A stretch of 64,000 nt of DNA from Marinococcus sp. PL1-022. Lineage in GTDB: Bacteria; Bacillota; Bacilli; Bacillales; Marinococcaceae. The translations under genes were made by a program, and so were the position numbers. Positions 25,270 to 33,002 of the stretch are shown here, piece by piece. Positions within the stretch are counted from its first letter, which is position 1, and every line of letters starts with the position of its first letter. Below the pieces are notes generated by a model. The model was not told the DNA's origin, made no database searches, and worked only from the letters and a program-made list of their open reading frames with translations. The DNA lies in assembly GCF_033845285.1 (NCBI RefSeq), contig NZ_JAWXCX010000001.1, positions 573,495 through 637,494 on the forward strand, given 5' to 3'.

Positions 25270-25638
25270 ATGCGTTTAATTAGAATTGTGATCCACATAG
25301 CAGTTTTGTATGTATTTTACTGGGTGGGCACCTGGATCCAGGATGTGCTGCAGCTTCCGGTCCCGGGAAGTATTATCGGCATGCTGCTTTTGCTTGCAGT
25401 TTTTGTTTTTACAGCGGCAACACCAAAATGGCTTCAGGATGGATCCGGGCTGCTTCTTGGAAATATGCCGCTGCTGTTTTTGCCGGTTACTGCCGGGCTG
25501 ATAGTACACGGAGAACTATTTTCACTGCTTGGAGCCGGGCTGATAACCGCTGTGTTTATCAGTACGCTGCTTGTGATGGGAACGGGCTCATGGGTAACTC
25601 AGCATTTATTGAAAAGAGGAGAGAGGTATCGTGAGTGA
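25270..25638 (+). CDS. CidA/LrgA family holin-like membrane protein
   Basis: A 122-aa protein with four predicted transmembrane helices. The LrgA/CidA signature is LPVPGSIIGMLLLL, followed by LLFLPVTAGLI. CidA/LrgA proteins act with CidB/LrgB partners in controlling murein hydrolase activity and, in some species, pyruvate uptake. GAGGGG lies before ATG 25270, 16 bases after thpR, so it is probably in the thpR transcript. Its 3' end overlaps the partner gene by 8 bases. Confidence 0.87.
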   Translation: MRLIRIVIHIAVLYVFYWVGTWIQDVLQLPVPGSIIGMLLLLAVFVFTAATPKWLQDGSGLLLGNMPLLFLPVTAGLIVHGELFSLLGAGLITAVFISTLLVMGTGSWVTQHLLKRGERYRE

Positions 25639-26320
25639 ATGGGCAATAGCAGCAGCGGCCATTGCTGGGACGATAGCAGTATACGCTGCTTCTAAAAGGG
25701 CGTACCGGCGGCTTCCCGTTCCGCTGATGCTTCCAATCGTTACCGGCACCATTGTTATCATATTATTTTTATTGGTTTCCGGCATTCCATACAGTGTCTA
25801 CATGAACGGCGGCCAGTGGATAGAATCGCTGCTCGGACCGGCAGTGGTGGCACTGGCCTGTCCGCTTTATGAACAAAGACACCTGTTAAAACGGTATCTG
25901 CTTCCAATCCTCAGTGGAATTGGGACAGGGGCAGTTATAGGTGTTGTTTCCGGGCTGGTGTTTACAGCAGCTGCTGGTGCGTCTAAAGAATGGACAGCAG
26001 CGGTGCTGCCTAAATCGGTAACGACCCCGGTAGCAATGGACATCACAACGACGCTCGGTGGCGATGCACCTTTAGCGGCAATGTTTGTTATGGTAGCGGG
26101 TATTGGCGGGGTAGTTGTTCATGCCAGGGTGATGAATGTGGCTGGCGTGACTGATCCGGTCGCAAAGGGAATAGGTATGGGCAGTGCAGCTCATGCAATA
26201 GGAACGGCCAAGTCGCTTGAAAACAGTGAAACGGAAGGGGCTGTCAGCTCGGTAGCTATGACAGTCAGTGCTGTCATTGTTGCCTTTTTGGCTCCATTGG
26301 CAGGGAATTTATTCCTTTAA
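25631..26320 (+). CDS. CidB/LrgB family membrane protein
   Basis: A 229-aa protein with six to seven transmembrane helices. The family core is present: LGPAVVALACPLYEQRHLLK, then LPKSVTTPVAMDIT and KGIGMGSAAHAIGTAK. It is the partner of the CidA/LrgA protein, translationally coupled through an 8-base overlap with GTG start 25631 and GAGAGG upstream. No lytS/lytR or cidR regulator is next to the pair, unlike the classical loci. Confidence 0.9.
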   Translation: MSEWAIAAAAIAGTIAVYAASKRAYRRLPVPLMLPIVTGTIVIILFLLVSGIPYSVYMNGGQWIESLLGPAVVALACPLYEQRHLLKRYLLPILSGIGTGAVIGVVSGLVFTAAAGASKEWTAAVLPKSVTTPVAMDITTTLGGDAPLAAMFVMVAGIGGVVVHARVMNVAGVTDPVAKGIGMGSAAHAIGTAKSLENSETEGAVSSVAMTVSAVIVAFLAPLAGNLFL

Positions 26321-26355
26321 CGTGAATAATGCGCAGACAATGACGATATTATAAT

Positions 26356-26379
26356 AAAAGCGGAATTTCGCAGCTTTTT
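26356..26379 (+). terminator. Possible terminator after cidB-like gene
   Basis: AAAAGC ... GCTTTTT with an 11-base loop. It lies between two direct copies of TGCGCAGACA. Weak stem. Confidence 0.45.
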
Positions 26380-26426
26380 GCGCAGACACTGTGAAAATGC
26401 TGCGTTGGGGGAGAAGGGAGAGTTGA

Positions 26427-27350
26427 ATGGCTCAATTAATAAAAGTGAAAGATTACGCTTCGCGTTATGAACATCATTTTCTTCATCAGAACGCGGAATT
26501 TTTATCTGCGAAGCAGGCCTACTGGCAGCGGATGAAAACAGATTGGATGATCGCAAACAAATCGGGCTCGAAGGCACCGGAGGATGAACCGCTGGAGAAA
26601 AACAGCCGGATGGGAAAAGCAGTGAACCGGTTAAAATGGTGGAAGCATGAAGAGGAAGAAGAGGTGGAAATAACCGAGAGTGATGCCTATTTATTTTTTA
26701 AAGGGAAAACGCTCGAAGAACTAAAGGATATTTTTTACGATAACTGGTTTTTAACCCAATTGGAATGGGCGTCCTCCACCGTTTCTGAAATTTCGATGAT
26801 GGATCCGAAATTAAAATATGACTATCGTCTTCGCACCCTGCTCCGGGAGCTCCCCGATACGTATTTTGTTATGTATTATCCGGTATTTCACACAAAGCAG
26901 ACAACAATGGAGGGCGCCATTACCATCGTCGGCCCTGTTGGAATAGACGTTATCCACATTTTAGAAGGCACGATGTACAGCGTATTCGAGCCAGCGGACA
27001 GCAGATTCTGGAAGGAATATGTGAACCAGAAGCAGCATACTTTTGTCAGCCCGGTGCTGGCATTAAAAAGAACAATGAATGTAGTAGAAGCTGTATTAAA
27101 AAAAGCGGGGACAACCTTCCCCGCTCAGGCGACGGTTGTTTCTCCCGCTTCGATCATTGATAACCGTGAAATTTTATATGCCCATACAGCAGACAAACGC
27201 GAATACAAAAGGTGGATGGAAAAACGCATCACCAATCCATCCCCGGTGAAAAACCGGCAGCTGTTTTCTGCTGAAGCGCTTATGGAGCAGACGGCGACGG
27301 TTTCTGTACTCCGCAGCGAAATCTACTCTCCGGACGGGTACGGCGAATAA
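26427..27350 (+). CDS. NERD-like domain protein, probably YtlQ
   Basis: A 307-aa soluble protein. The central part (~residues 145-195), LPDTYFVMYYPVF ... EGAITIVGPVGIDVIHILEG, follows the strand pattern of the nuclease-related NERD domain (normally ...IDHVVVGPTGIFVIEVK). The catalytic Asp of the first strand and the E-x-K pair are not preserved, so it is probably not an active nuclease. A charged segment (WKHEEEEEVEITESD) lies near residue 75. Gene order after ytlP suggests it is YtlQ. AGAAGGGAG precedes ATG 26427. Function unknown. Confidence 0.65.
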   Translation: MAQLIKVKDYASRYEHHFLHQNAEFLSAKQAYWQRMKTDWMIANKSGSKAPEDEPLEKNSRMGKAVNRLKWWKHEEEEEVEITESDAYLFFKGKTLEELKDIFYDNWFLTQLEWASSTVSEISMMDPKLKYDYRLRTLLRELPDTYFVMYYPVFHTKQTTMEGAITIVGPVGIDVIHILEGTMYSVFEPADSRFWKEYVNQKQHTFVSPVLALKRTMNVVEAVLKKAGTTFPAQATVVSPASIIDNREILYAHTADKREYKRWMEKRITNPSPVKNRQLFSAEALMEQTATVSVLRSEIYSPDGYGE

Positions 27351-27356
27351 AGGGTA

Positions 27357-28226
27357 CTATAGAAAAACAATCGTTTTATTGTCATCGACAATAACACGGT
27401 CTTCTGCATGCCAGGTAACGGCCCTTGCCAGCGCAATTTTTTCAGCGTTACGCCCGGTAACTTTTAAATCATTGGCATTGTACTGGTGATTAACCCGAAG
27501 CACGTCCTGCTCAATAATCGGTCCTTCATCCAGGTCATTGGTCACGTAATGGGCTGTAGCACCGATTAGCTTCACCCCGCGCTCGAAAGCCTGCCTGTAA
27601 GGATTAGCTCCGATAAAGGCCGGGAGAAATGAGTGGTGAATATTAATGATTTTTGCGGGGTAGTGAGCAACAAAATCCGGCGACAATATTTGCATATACC
27701 GGGCCAGGACAAGAAAGTCAATCGGGTACTGCTCCAGTGTACGCAGTATTTTATTTTCTGCTTCCGGCTTGGCGTTTTTTTCTATCGGTATATGATAAAA
27801 AGGAATTTCATAGCTTTCCACTACATTTTTCAGCGTCGTATGGTTACTGATAACGCAGCTGATATGAATAGGCAGTTCCCCCGAACGCCATCTCCATAAT
27901 AATTCTGTTAAACAATGATCTTCCTTTGAGATGAAAATCGCAACACTTTTTTTGCGGTCTTCGCGCTCTAACGACCATTCCATGCCGAAATGCTCAGCAA
28001 TAGGAAGAAACTCTTCCTTTACCTGATAAAATTTGTCCGGGAACGAAGAGATGGAAAAGACAATTCTCATAAAAAAACGTCCGCCTTCCGGATCGTTTGT
28101 ATGCTGTGCAGAATGAATAATATTGGCACCATGCTGGTGCAGAAAATCAGATATAGCGGCTACGATTCCCGGCTGGTCCGGGCATGTAATCAGCAGCCGG
28201 CCATTACCGGACGAGCGGTCTGGCAT
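27357..28226 (-). CDS. purU: Formyltetrahydrofolate deformylase
   Basis: A 289-aa enzyme with an N-terminal ACT domain (residues ~10-90, LLITCPDQPGIVAAISDFL) and a C-terminal formyltransferase-fold domain with the hydrolase triad region IINIHHSFLPAFIG and NDLDEGPIIEQD. It cleaves 10-formyl-THF to formate and THF, balancing the one-carbon pool and supplying formate for purine synthesis. GGAGG lies 8 bases before ATG 28226. It is convergent with the NERD-like gene, the two ends being 6 bases apart with no terminator between them. Confidence 0.93.
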   Translation of the reverse strand: MPDRSSGNGRLLITCPDQPGIVAAISDFLHQHGANIIHSAQHTNDPEGGRFFMRIVFSISSFPDKFYQVKEEFLPIAEHFGMEWSLEREDRKKSVAIFISKEDHCLTELLWRWRSGELPIHISCVISNHTTLKNVVESYEIPFYHIPIEKNAKPEAENKILRTLEQYPIDFLVLARYMQILSPDFVAHYPAKIINIHHSFLPAFIGANPYRQAFERGVKLIGATAHYVTNDLDEGPIIEQDVLRVNHQYNANDLKVTGRNAEKIALARAVTWHAEDRVIVDDNKTIVFL

Positions 28227-28571
28227 AGTAATGTCCTCCTTCAGATAAGCAGTTGCCCTGTAATAATGAACGGAATTACTATACCACTCTGAATGATGGA
28301 AAAAAAGGGGAAGCTACGAAGATGGCTGAAATGGAAGATACTCGGAAAAATAGGAGCTGAGAGCTCGGTCACAAGCATTTTGGTCGATTGACTTATAAAT
28401 TCAATGTTTGCTATTATTAAGAACGATTCGCTGTAAAATTAAAAACGTAAACAGAAACACTTTTACCCGCACGAGAAGTAGAGGAGATCATTTCATAGAG
28501 GGTATTTTATACATACAATTAAATAAAACAAGACAAGCATGGGAATAAAATATTGTTAAAAAGGATCGGCT
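28227..28571. other. Intergenic region with the ytmP promoter
   Basis: This 345-base gap carries TTGACT (28388-28393), an 18-base spacer and TATTAT (28412-28417), a sigma-A promoter pointing to ytmP with an unusually long (~150-base) untranslated leader. I see no terminator or known riboswitch in that leader. The left part holds the purU start region. Confidence 0.55.
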
Positions 28572-29408
28572 ATGAAATATTCAGACCACTATGACAGATC
28601 GAAGGTGAAAGTATTGGAACTGCTGATGGGAGACGGATGGACGATTGAACCAGCCGGTGGCTCTTCAGGAGAAGCGTACCTCGCGCGTGCCGGGGAACAA
28701 GTGTTATTTCTGAAAAGAAATTCTTCTCCATTTCTTGCTGTGCTTTCGGCAGAAGGAATAGTGCCTAAGCTGCTTTGGACAAAGCGCCAGGCTAACGGTG
28801 ACGTAATTACCGCTCAGCGCTGGGTTGACGGCCGTGAATTAACAGGCGGTGATATGGATAATACACGGGTGGCCCAGCTGTTATCAAAAATTCATTCGTC
28901 GAGCGAACTGCTGGACATGTTTATGAGAATAGGAAACCATGCCCGCACGCCGGAAGCAACAATCGCTGTATTAAAAGAGCAGCAGGAGCAGCTTCCCTAT
29001 ATTACGACTTCAATGGCAGGTGCTCTTGAAGAGCTTGCAGGGACCTCCGGTGAAGTCCAGCCTCCCCGTCTCGTTGTCTGTCACGGTGATATGAACCATA
29101 ATAATTGGATGTTTGATGCCAACGGGGATTTGTACTTAGTGGACTGGGACAATGCCACAGTCAGCGACCCAGCTCTTGATTTGGCTCTGATTTTGTATGA
29201 ATATATTCCAAGAGAAGAATGGGACGGCTGGCTGCAGGGATACGGTCTTTCCTTAACTTCCCACTTACTAAGGCGGATGCGCTGGCAGATTATCAGCCAC
29301 CTGCTTGATCACGCCCAGCAGGCAATGCTTACGAACCGGATAAAAGAAGCAGAGTTTTATAAAAAACAGCTTGAAGCAGTGCTGGACCGGGACTCATTGC
29401 AAATATAA
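28572..29408 (+). CDS. ytmP: APH-fold phosphotransferase YtmP
   Basis: A 278-aa aminoglycoside phosphotransferase/choline kinase-fold protein. It has the nucleotide lobe (residues ~20-75, GGSSGEAYLARAGEQVLFLKR), the catalytic CHGDMNHNNWMF (~residues 178-189) and the metal-binding YLVDWDNA. Genomic position before trmB is as in B. subtilis. The natural substrate is unknown; resistance is not implied. AAGGAT precedes ATG 28572 by about 5 bases. Confidence 0.87.
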   Translation: MKYSDHYDRSKVKVLELLMGDGWTIEPAGGSSGEAYLARAGEQVLFLKRNSSPFLAVLSAEGIVPKLLWTKRQANGDVITAQRWVDGRELTGGDMDNTRVAQLLSKIHSSSELLDMFMRIGNHARTPEATIAVLKEQQEQLPYITTSMAGALEELAGTSGEVQPPRLVVCHGDMNHNNWMFDANGDLYLVDWDNATVSDPALDLALILYEYIPREEWDGWLQGYGLSLTSHLLRRMRWQIISHLLDHAQQAMLTNRIKEAEFYKKQLEAVLDRDSLQI

Positions 29409-29447
29409 AAATCCGCTGGAACGTCACTGCGTTTTCAGCGGATTTTG
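29407..29447 (+). terminator. Terminator after ytmP
   Basis: AAAATCCGCTG ... CAGCGGATTTT, an 11-bp stem beginning in the ytmP stop codon. Confidence 0.85.
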
Positions 29448-29493
29448 TATGTTAAATATTTAGTTATTATATGAAGAAAGAGGGAAAAGTACG

Positions 29494-30135
29494 ATGAGAC
29501 TCCGTCATAAGCCTTGGGCTCACGAGTTTTTACAGGAACACCCGGAGCTGGTGGTCACAAAAGCGGAACAGGTGAATAAAAACTGGAAAAAAAGGTTTGG
29601 AAATGGCCAGCCTGTCCATTTGGAAGTAGGTACAGGCAAAGGTAAATACTTAAGTGATAATAGTATCAAGCATCCGGACATTAATTTTATCGGAATGGAA
29701 ATGTATGAAAGTGTTCTTGCGACAGGGGTCCAGCGTGCTTTATTCAAGCAGCCGGAAAATCTTGCTTTCATACACGGGGATGTGCGCCATTTAATGGAAT
29801 ATTTTGAGCCTTCTTCCGTGGAAACTCTTTATATTAACTTTACCGACCCCTGGCCGAAAAAGCGCCATGAAAAGCGCCGGCTGACGCATCCTGATTTTCT
29901 GGAGCTATATAAACAGATTCTGGTGCCCGGGGGCACGGTGCAGATGAAAACTGACAATCAGGGGCTGTTTGAATATTCCCTTTCCTCTCTTTCCACCTTC
30001 GGTTTTGCTCTAAGAAAAGTGCGTCTTCACCTCCATGAAAGTGAAGAAGCAAAGGGAAATGTGATGACAGAATATGAAGAGAAATTTTATGCGAAGGGAG
30101 AGCCTATTTACTTTACAGAAGCGGTAAGGCCGTAA
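29494..30135 (+). CDS. trmB: tRNA (guanine-N7)-methyltransferase
   Basis: A 213-aa SAM-dependent enzyme that makes m7G46 in tRNA. Signatures: LEVGTGKGKYLSD (SAM site), FIGMEMYESVLATGVQRA, and the TrmB hallmark INFTDPWPKKRHEKRRLTHPDF. The C-terminal TEYEEKF closes the catalytic site. AGAGGG lies about 9 bases before ATG 29494. It is followed by ytnP as in B. subtilis. Confidence 0.96.
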   Translation: MRLRHKPWAHEFLQEHPELVVTKAEQVNKNWKKRFGNGQPVHLEVGTGKGKYLSDNSIKHPDINFIGMEMYESVLATGVQRALFKQPENLAFIHGDVRHLMEYFEPSSVETLYINFTDPWPKKRHEKRRLTHPDFLELYKQILVPGGTVQMKTDNQGLFEYSLSSLSTFGFALRKVRLHLHESEEAKGNVMTEYEEKFYAKGEPIYFTEAVRP

Positions 30136-30181
30136 TGCGGGTGATAGGCGCTTTCTTTTAGGAAAAGGAGGCACTGCTGTC

Positions 30182-31036
30182 ATGAATCAGTTAACCATTG
30201 GTAATTATACAATTACATGGCTTGAAGGCGGAGTGACCAACATGGATGGGGGCGCTGTGTTCGGTGTGGTCCCAAAACCCCTCTGGTCCAAAAAATATCC
30301 GGTGAATGATAACAATCAGGTGCCGATGCCGACCGATCCGCTGCTTATTCAGGGCGAGGGCAGAAACATACTGGTTGATGCTGGCCTCGGAAATGGCCGG
30401 CTCAGCAAAAAGCAGCAGCGGAACTACGGCGTAACGGAAGAATCCAATGTTGAGCAGAGCTTGAGGGATATGAACCTTTACGCCTCGGATATTGATGCTG
30501 TATTGATGACGCACATGCACTTTGATCATGCTTCGGGGCTTGCCCGTGAGGAACAGGGACAGAGTGTTCCGGTGTTTCGAAATGCTGTCATTCATGTATC
30601 GGAAACGGAGTGGGAGGAAATGAAAAATCCAAACATCCGTTCAGGAAATACGTACTGGGAAAAGAACTGGAAGCCGGTAGCCCACCAGGTGGAGACGTTT
30701 GAGTCAGAGCTTCAGCTTACCGAAAATATACGGATGGTTCATACGGGCGGCCACAGCGCCGGAATGAGCATTATCCTGATTGAAGATGAAAGCAGCACGC
30801 TGATTCATATGGCTGATAATATGCCGACGCATGCCCATCAGAATGTTCTCTGGGTGACGGCTTATGATGACTACCCGATGGATTCGGTGTATATGAAAGA
30901 ACACTACATGAACTGGGGCTGCCAGCGTCATGCATGGTTTACGTTCTACCACGATGAACTGTATCGTGCTTTGAAGTTTAACCCCTCGGGAGAAGTGGTT
31001 GAAGCAGTAACCCGGGAAAAGCTGAATAACAGCTGA
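30182..31036 (+). CDS. ytnP: Metallo-beta-lactamase-fold lactonase YtnP
   Basis: A 284-aa MBL-fold hydrolase. The metal motif THMHFDH (His111, His113, Asp115, His116) is intact, with further ligands in HTGGHSAG and HMADNM. B. subtilis YtnP degrades N-acyl-homoserine-lactone-type signals and interferes with neighbours such as streptomycetes. AAGGAGG is 7 bases before ATG 30182. It ends at a strong terminator. Exact substrate here is inferred from similarity. Confidence 0.88.
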   Translation: MNQLTIGNYTITWLEGGVTNMDGGAVFGVVPKPLWSKKYPVNDNNQVPMPTDPLLIQGEGRNILVDAGLGNGRLSKKQQRNYGVTEESNVEQSLRDMNLYASDIDAVLMTHMHFDHASGLAREEQGQSVPVFRNAVIHVSETEWEEMKNPNIRSGNTYWEKNWKPVAHQVETFESELQLTENIRMVHTGGHSAGMSIILIEDESSTLIHMADNMPTHAHQNVLWVTAYDDYPMDSVYMKEHYMNWGCQRHAWFTFYHDELYRALKFNPSGEVVEAVTREKLNNS

Positions 31037-31056
31037 TAACATTTATATACCTTCGC

Positions 31057-31088
31057 GCACGTCTCTGAAAAAAGGGACGTGCTTTTTT
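31057..31088 (+). terminator. Terminator after ytnP
   Basis: GCACGTC ... GACGTGC then six Ts. Confidence 0.9.
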
Positions 31089-31133
31089 GTGCTGAAATAC
31101 AGGACAACACCAAAAGCATAAAATGTCATTTTC

Positions 31134-31218
31134 AATCAAAAAACAAAAATAATTGATTGTTTTTGAATAAAATTGATTGATTATGATTAAGTAAGCGTGT
31201 ACAATGAAGTTAATCAAA
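31134..31218 (+). promoter_or_regulatory. fru operon control region with repeated TTGATT motifs
   Basis: AATCAAA (31134-31140), TTGATTG (31153-31159), TTGATTGATT (31173-31182) and AATCAAA (31212-31218) recur on both strands around a likely -10 TATGAT (31182-31187). Such repeats are the usual operators of DeoR-type FruR, encoded by the first gene, so autorepression relieved by fructose-1-phosphate is expected. Confidence 0.6.
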
Positions 31219-31298
31219 CAAACAGACGCAGAAAACGATCAAAGCTTTCGCATATGTCTGTTGCTTTTACGGCGGAGCCGGAGAGGGGAGAGAATAGA

Positions 31299-32054
31299 AT
31301 GCTTCACACGGAGCGCAGGGAAACAATCATCGAGATTTTAAAAACTAAAGATACTGCCTCCATTCATGAACTGGTGGAATTAACCGGTGCTTCAGAAGCA
31401 ACAGTTCGAAGAGACTTATCCAAACTGGAATCTGATGAGCAGATTAAACGGATACACGGAGGAGCTTCTCTCTCCAGGCGCCGCCGAAATGAGCCGACTA
31501 TCGCAGAAAAGAGCAGCGTAAACCAGTGGGAAAAGAAAAAGATTGCAGAGGCTGCAGCATCCCTGCTTGAACCTGGCGAGTGCCTTTTTTTAGACGCCGG
31601 GACGACGACCCTGGAGATGATTCCTTATTTGGCGGACCGGGATCTTGTCGTAGTTACCAATGGTATTCCGCATGTGCCGCTTTTGCTTGAAAGAGGCATT
31701 GAAACGTACGTTATCGGAGGCAAAGGCAAGCAGGGAACAGGGGCACTGGTAGGAATTAAAGCTATAGAAGCACTGAAGGAATTTTGTTTTGACGCCTGCT
31801 TTCTAGGCATTAATGGCGTACATCCCGTTCACGGGTATACAACCCCGGATCCGGATGAAGCAGTGGTTAAACGGACAGCGCTCGACCTTGCGGAAAGGAG
31901 CTATGTGCTGGCAGATCATTCGAAGGTTGGTTCCATTACGTTTGCAAACATTGGTGAACTTGCTTTAGCGGAAGTGATTACGTCGGACAGACTGCGGGAC
32001 GATGAACGGACAAACTTGAAGAAATACACAGATGTGAAGGTCGTGAGTACATGA
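31299..32054 (+). CDS. fruR: DeoR-family fructose operon repressor
   Basis: A 251-aa DeoR regulator. The N-terminal winged helix (MLHTERRETIIEIL ... SEATVRRDLSKLE, residues 1-57) is followed by the sugar-phosphate sensor domain with LDAGTTTLEMIPYL and FLGINGVHPVHGYTTPD. It represses fruRKA until fructose-1-phosphate binds. Start ATG 31299 follows GAGGGGAG; an open frame extends upstream to the operator region but is untypical. It overlaps fruK by ATGA (32051-32054). Confidence 0.93.
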   Translation: MLHTERRETIIEILKTKDTASIHELVELTGASEATVRRDLSKLESDEQIKRIHGGASLSRRRRNEPTIAEKSSVNQWEKKKIAEAAASLLEPGECLFLDAGTTTLEMIPYLADRDLVVVTNGIPHVPLLLERGIETYVIGGKGKQGTGALVGIKAIEALKEFCFDACFLGINGVHPVHGYTTPDPDEAVVKRTALDLAERSYVLADHSKVGSITFANIGELALAEVITSDRLRDDERTNLKKYTDVKVVST

Positions 32055-32989
32055 TATACACAGTAACGCTGAACCCGGCGATTGATTACGTGATAGAGCT
32101 GGAAGAGTTTATTCCGGGCAGTATCCACCGCTCGAAAAATGATTTGAAATATCCGGGGGGCAAAGGTATTAACGTTTCGAGAGTGCTGCAAAGACTCGGA
32201 CAACAGTCTACTGCATTGGGTTTTGTAGGCGGCTTTACCGGCCGTTATATTGAAGAAAGCCTGGAAAACGAAAATATCCAAACAGATTTTGTGCAGGTTG
32301 AAGAGGACACAAGAATTAATGTTAAAATTCGCGGCGGTCAGGAATCAGAAATTAACGGGGCTTCCCCGGGCGTCTCGCGCGAAGATGTGGAAGCGCTGTA
32401 TCAGAAGCTGGATGTGCTTACGCAGGAAGATGAATTAATACTCGCGGGCAGCGTGCCTTCTTCTCTTTCTCACAGCATTTATCTGGAGATGATGGAGCGG
32501 GTGAAAAATAAAGGAGTCCGGGTATATTTGGACACGAGCGGAGAAGCGCTCGGCGAGGCATTGAAAGGCCGTCCTTATTTCGTTAAGCCGAACCATCTTG
32601 AACTGGCAGAATTGTACGAAGTGGAAGTAAACAGCGTAGAAGACGCTGCGGTATATGGCCGAAAGCTTCTGGAGGATTTTGATATTGAACACGTGGTTAT
32701 ATCGATGGCAGGAGAAGGAGCGGTATATATTAATAAATCGCAAACCCTCCATGCTTCCGTACCAAAACAAAAAGCCGTGAATTCCGTTGGAGCAGGGGAC
32801 TCCCTGGTTGCTGGATTTGCTGCCGGAATTACGGAACGTCTGGCTCCGGATCAGGTGCTGAACAAAGCAGTAGCTTCCGGAAGCGCTACCGCGTTTTCGG
32901 AAACATTCTGTACGAAAGAAGAAGTAGAAGAGCTAAGTCAGAAAATAACTATTCGTTCGCTGGAGAGCGAAGAAACCAATCAAGCTTAA
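32051..32989 (+). CDS. fruK: 1-phosphofructokinase
   Basis: A 312-aa PfkB-family kinase that phosphorylates fructose-1-phosphate to fructose-1,6-bisphosphate. Motifs: IDYVIELEEFIPGSIHRSKN, the sugar-binding PGGKGINVSRVL, and the C-terminal PfkB signature NSVGAGDSLVAGFAAGI with its catalytic Asp. Translationally coupled to fruR and followed at once by fruA. Confidence 0.95.
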   Translation: MIYTVTLNPAIDYVIELEEFIPGSIHRSKNDLKYPGGKGINVSRVLQRLGQQSTALGFVGGFTGRYIEESLENENIQTDFVQVEEDTRINVKIRGGQESEINGASPGVSREDVEALYQKLDVLTQEDELILAGSVPSSLSHSIYLEMMERVKNKGVRVYLDTSGEALGEALKGRPYFVKPNHLELAELYEVEVNSVEDAAVYGRKLLEDFDIEHVVISMAGEGAVYINKSQTLHASVPKQKAVNSVGAGDSLVAGFAAGITERLAPDQVLNKAVASGSATAFSETFCTKEEVEELSQKITIRSLESEETNQA

Positions 32990-33002
32990 AGGGGTGAGCA
33001 GA

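Noticed and set aside
28420-28571. Riboswitch in the ytmP leader
   Set aside because: The leader is long, but I found no terminator, sequestered ribosome site or known motif.
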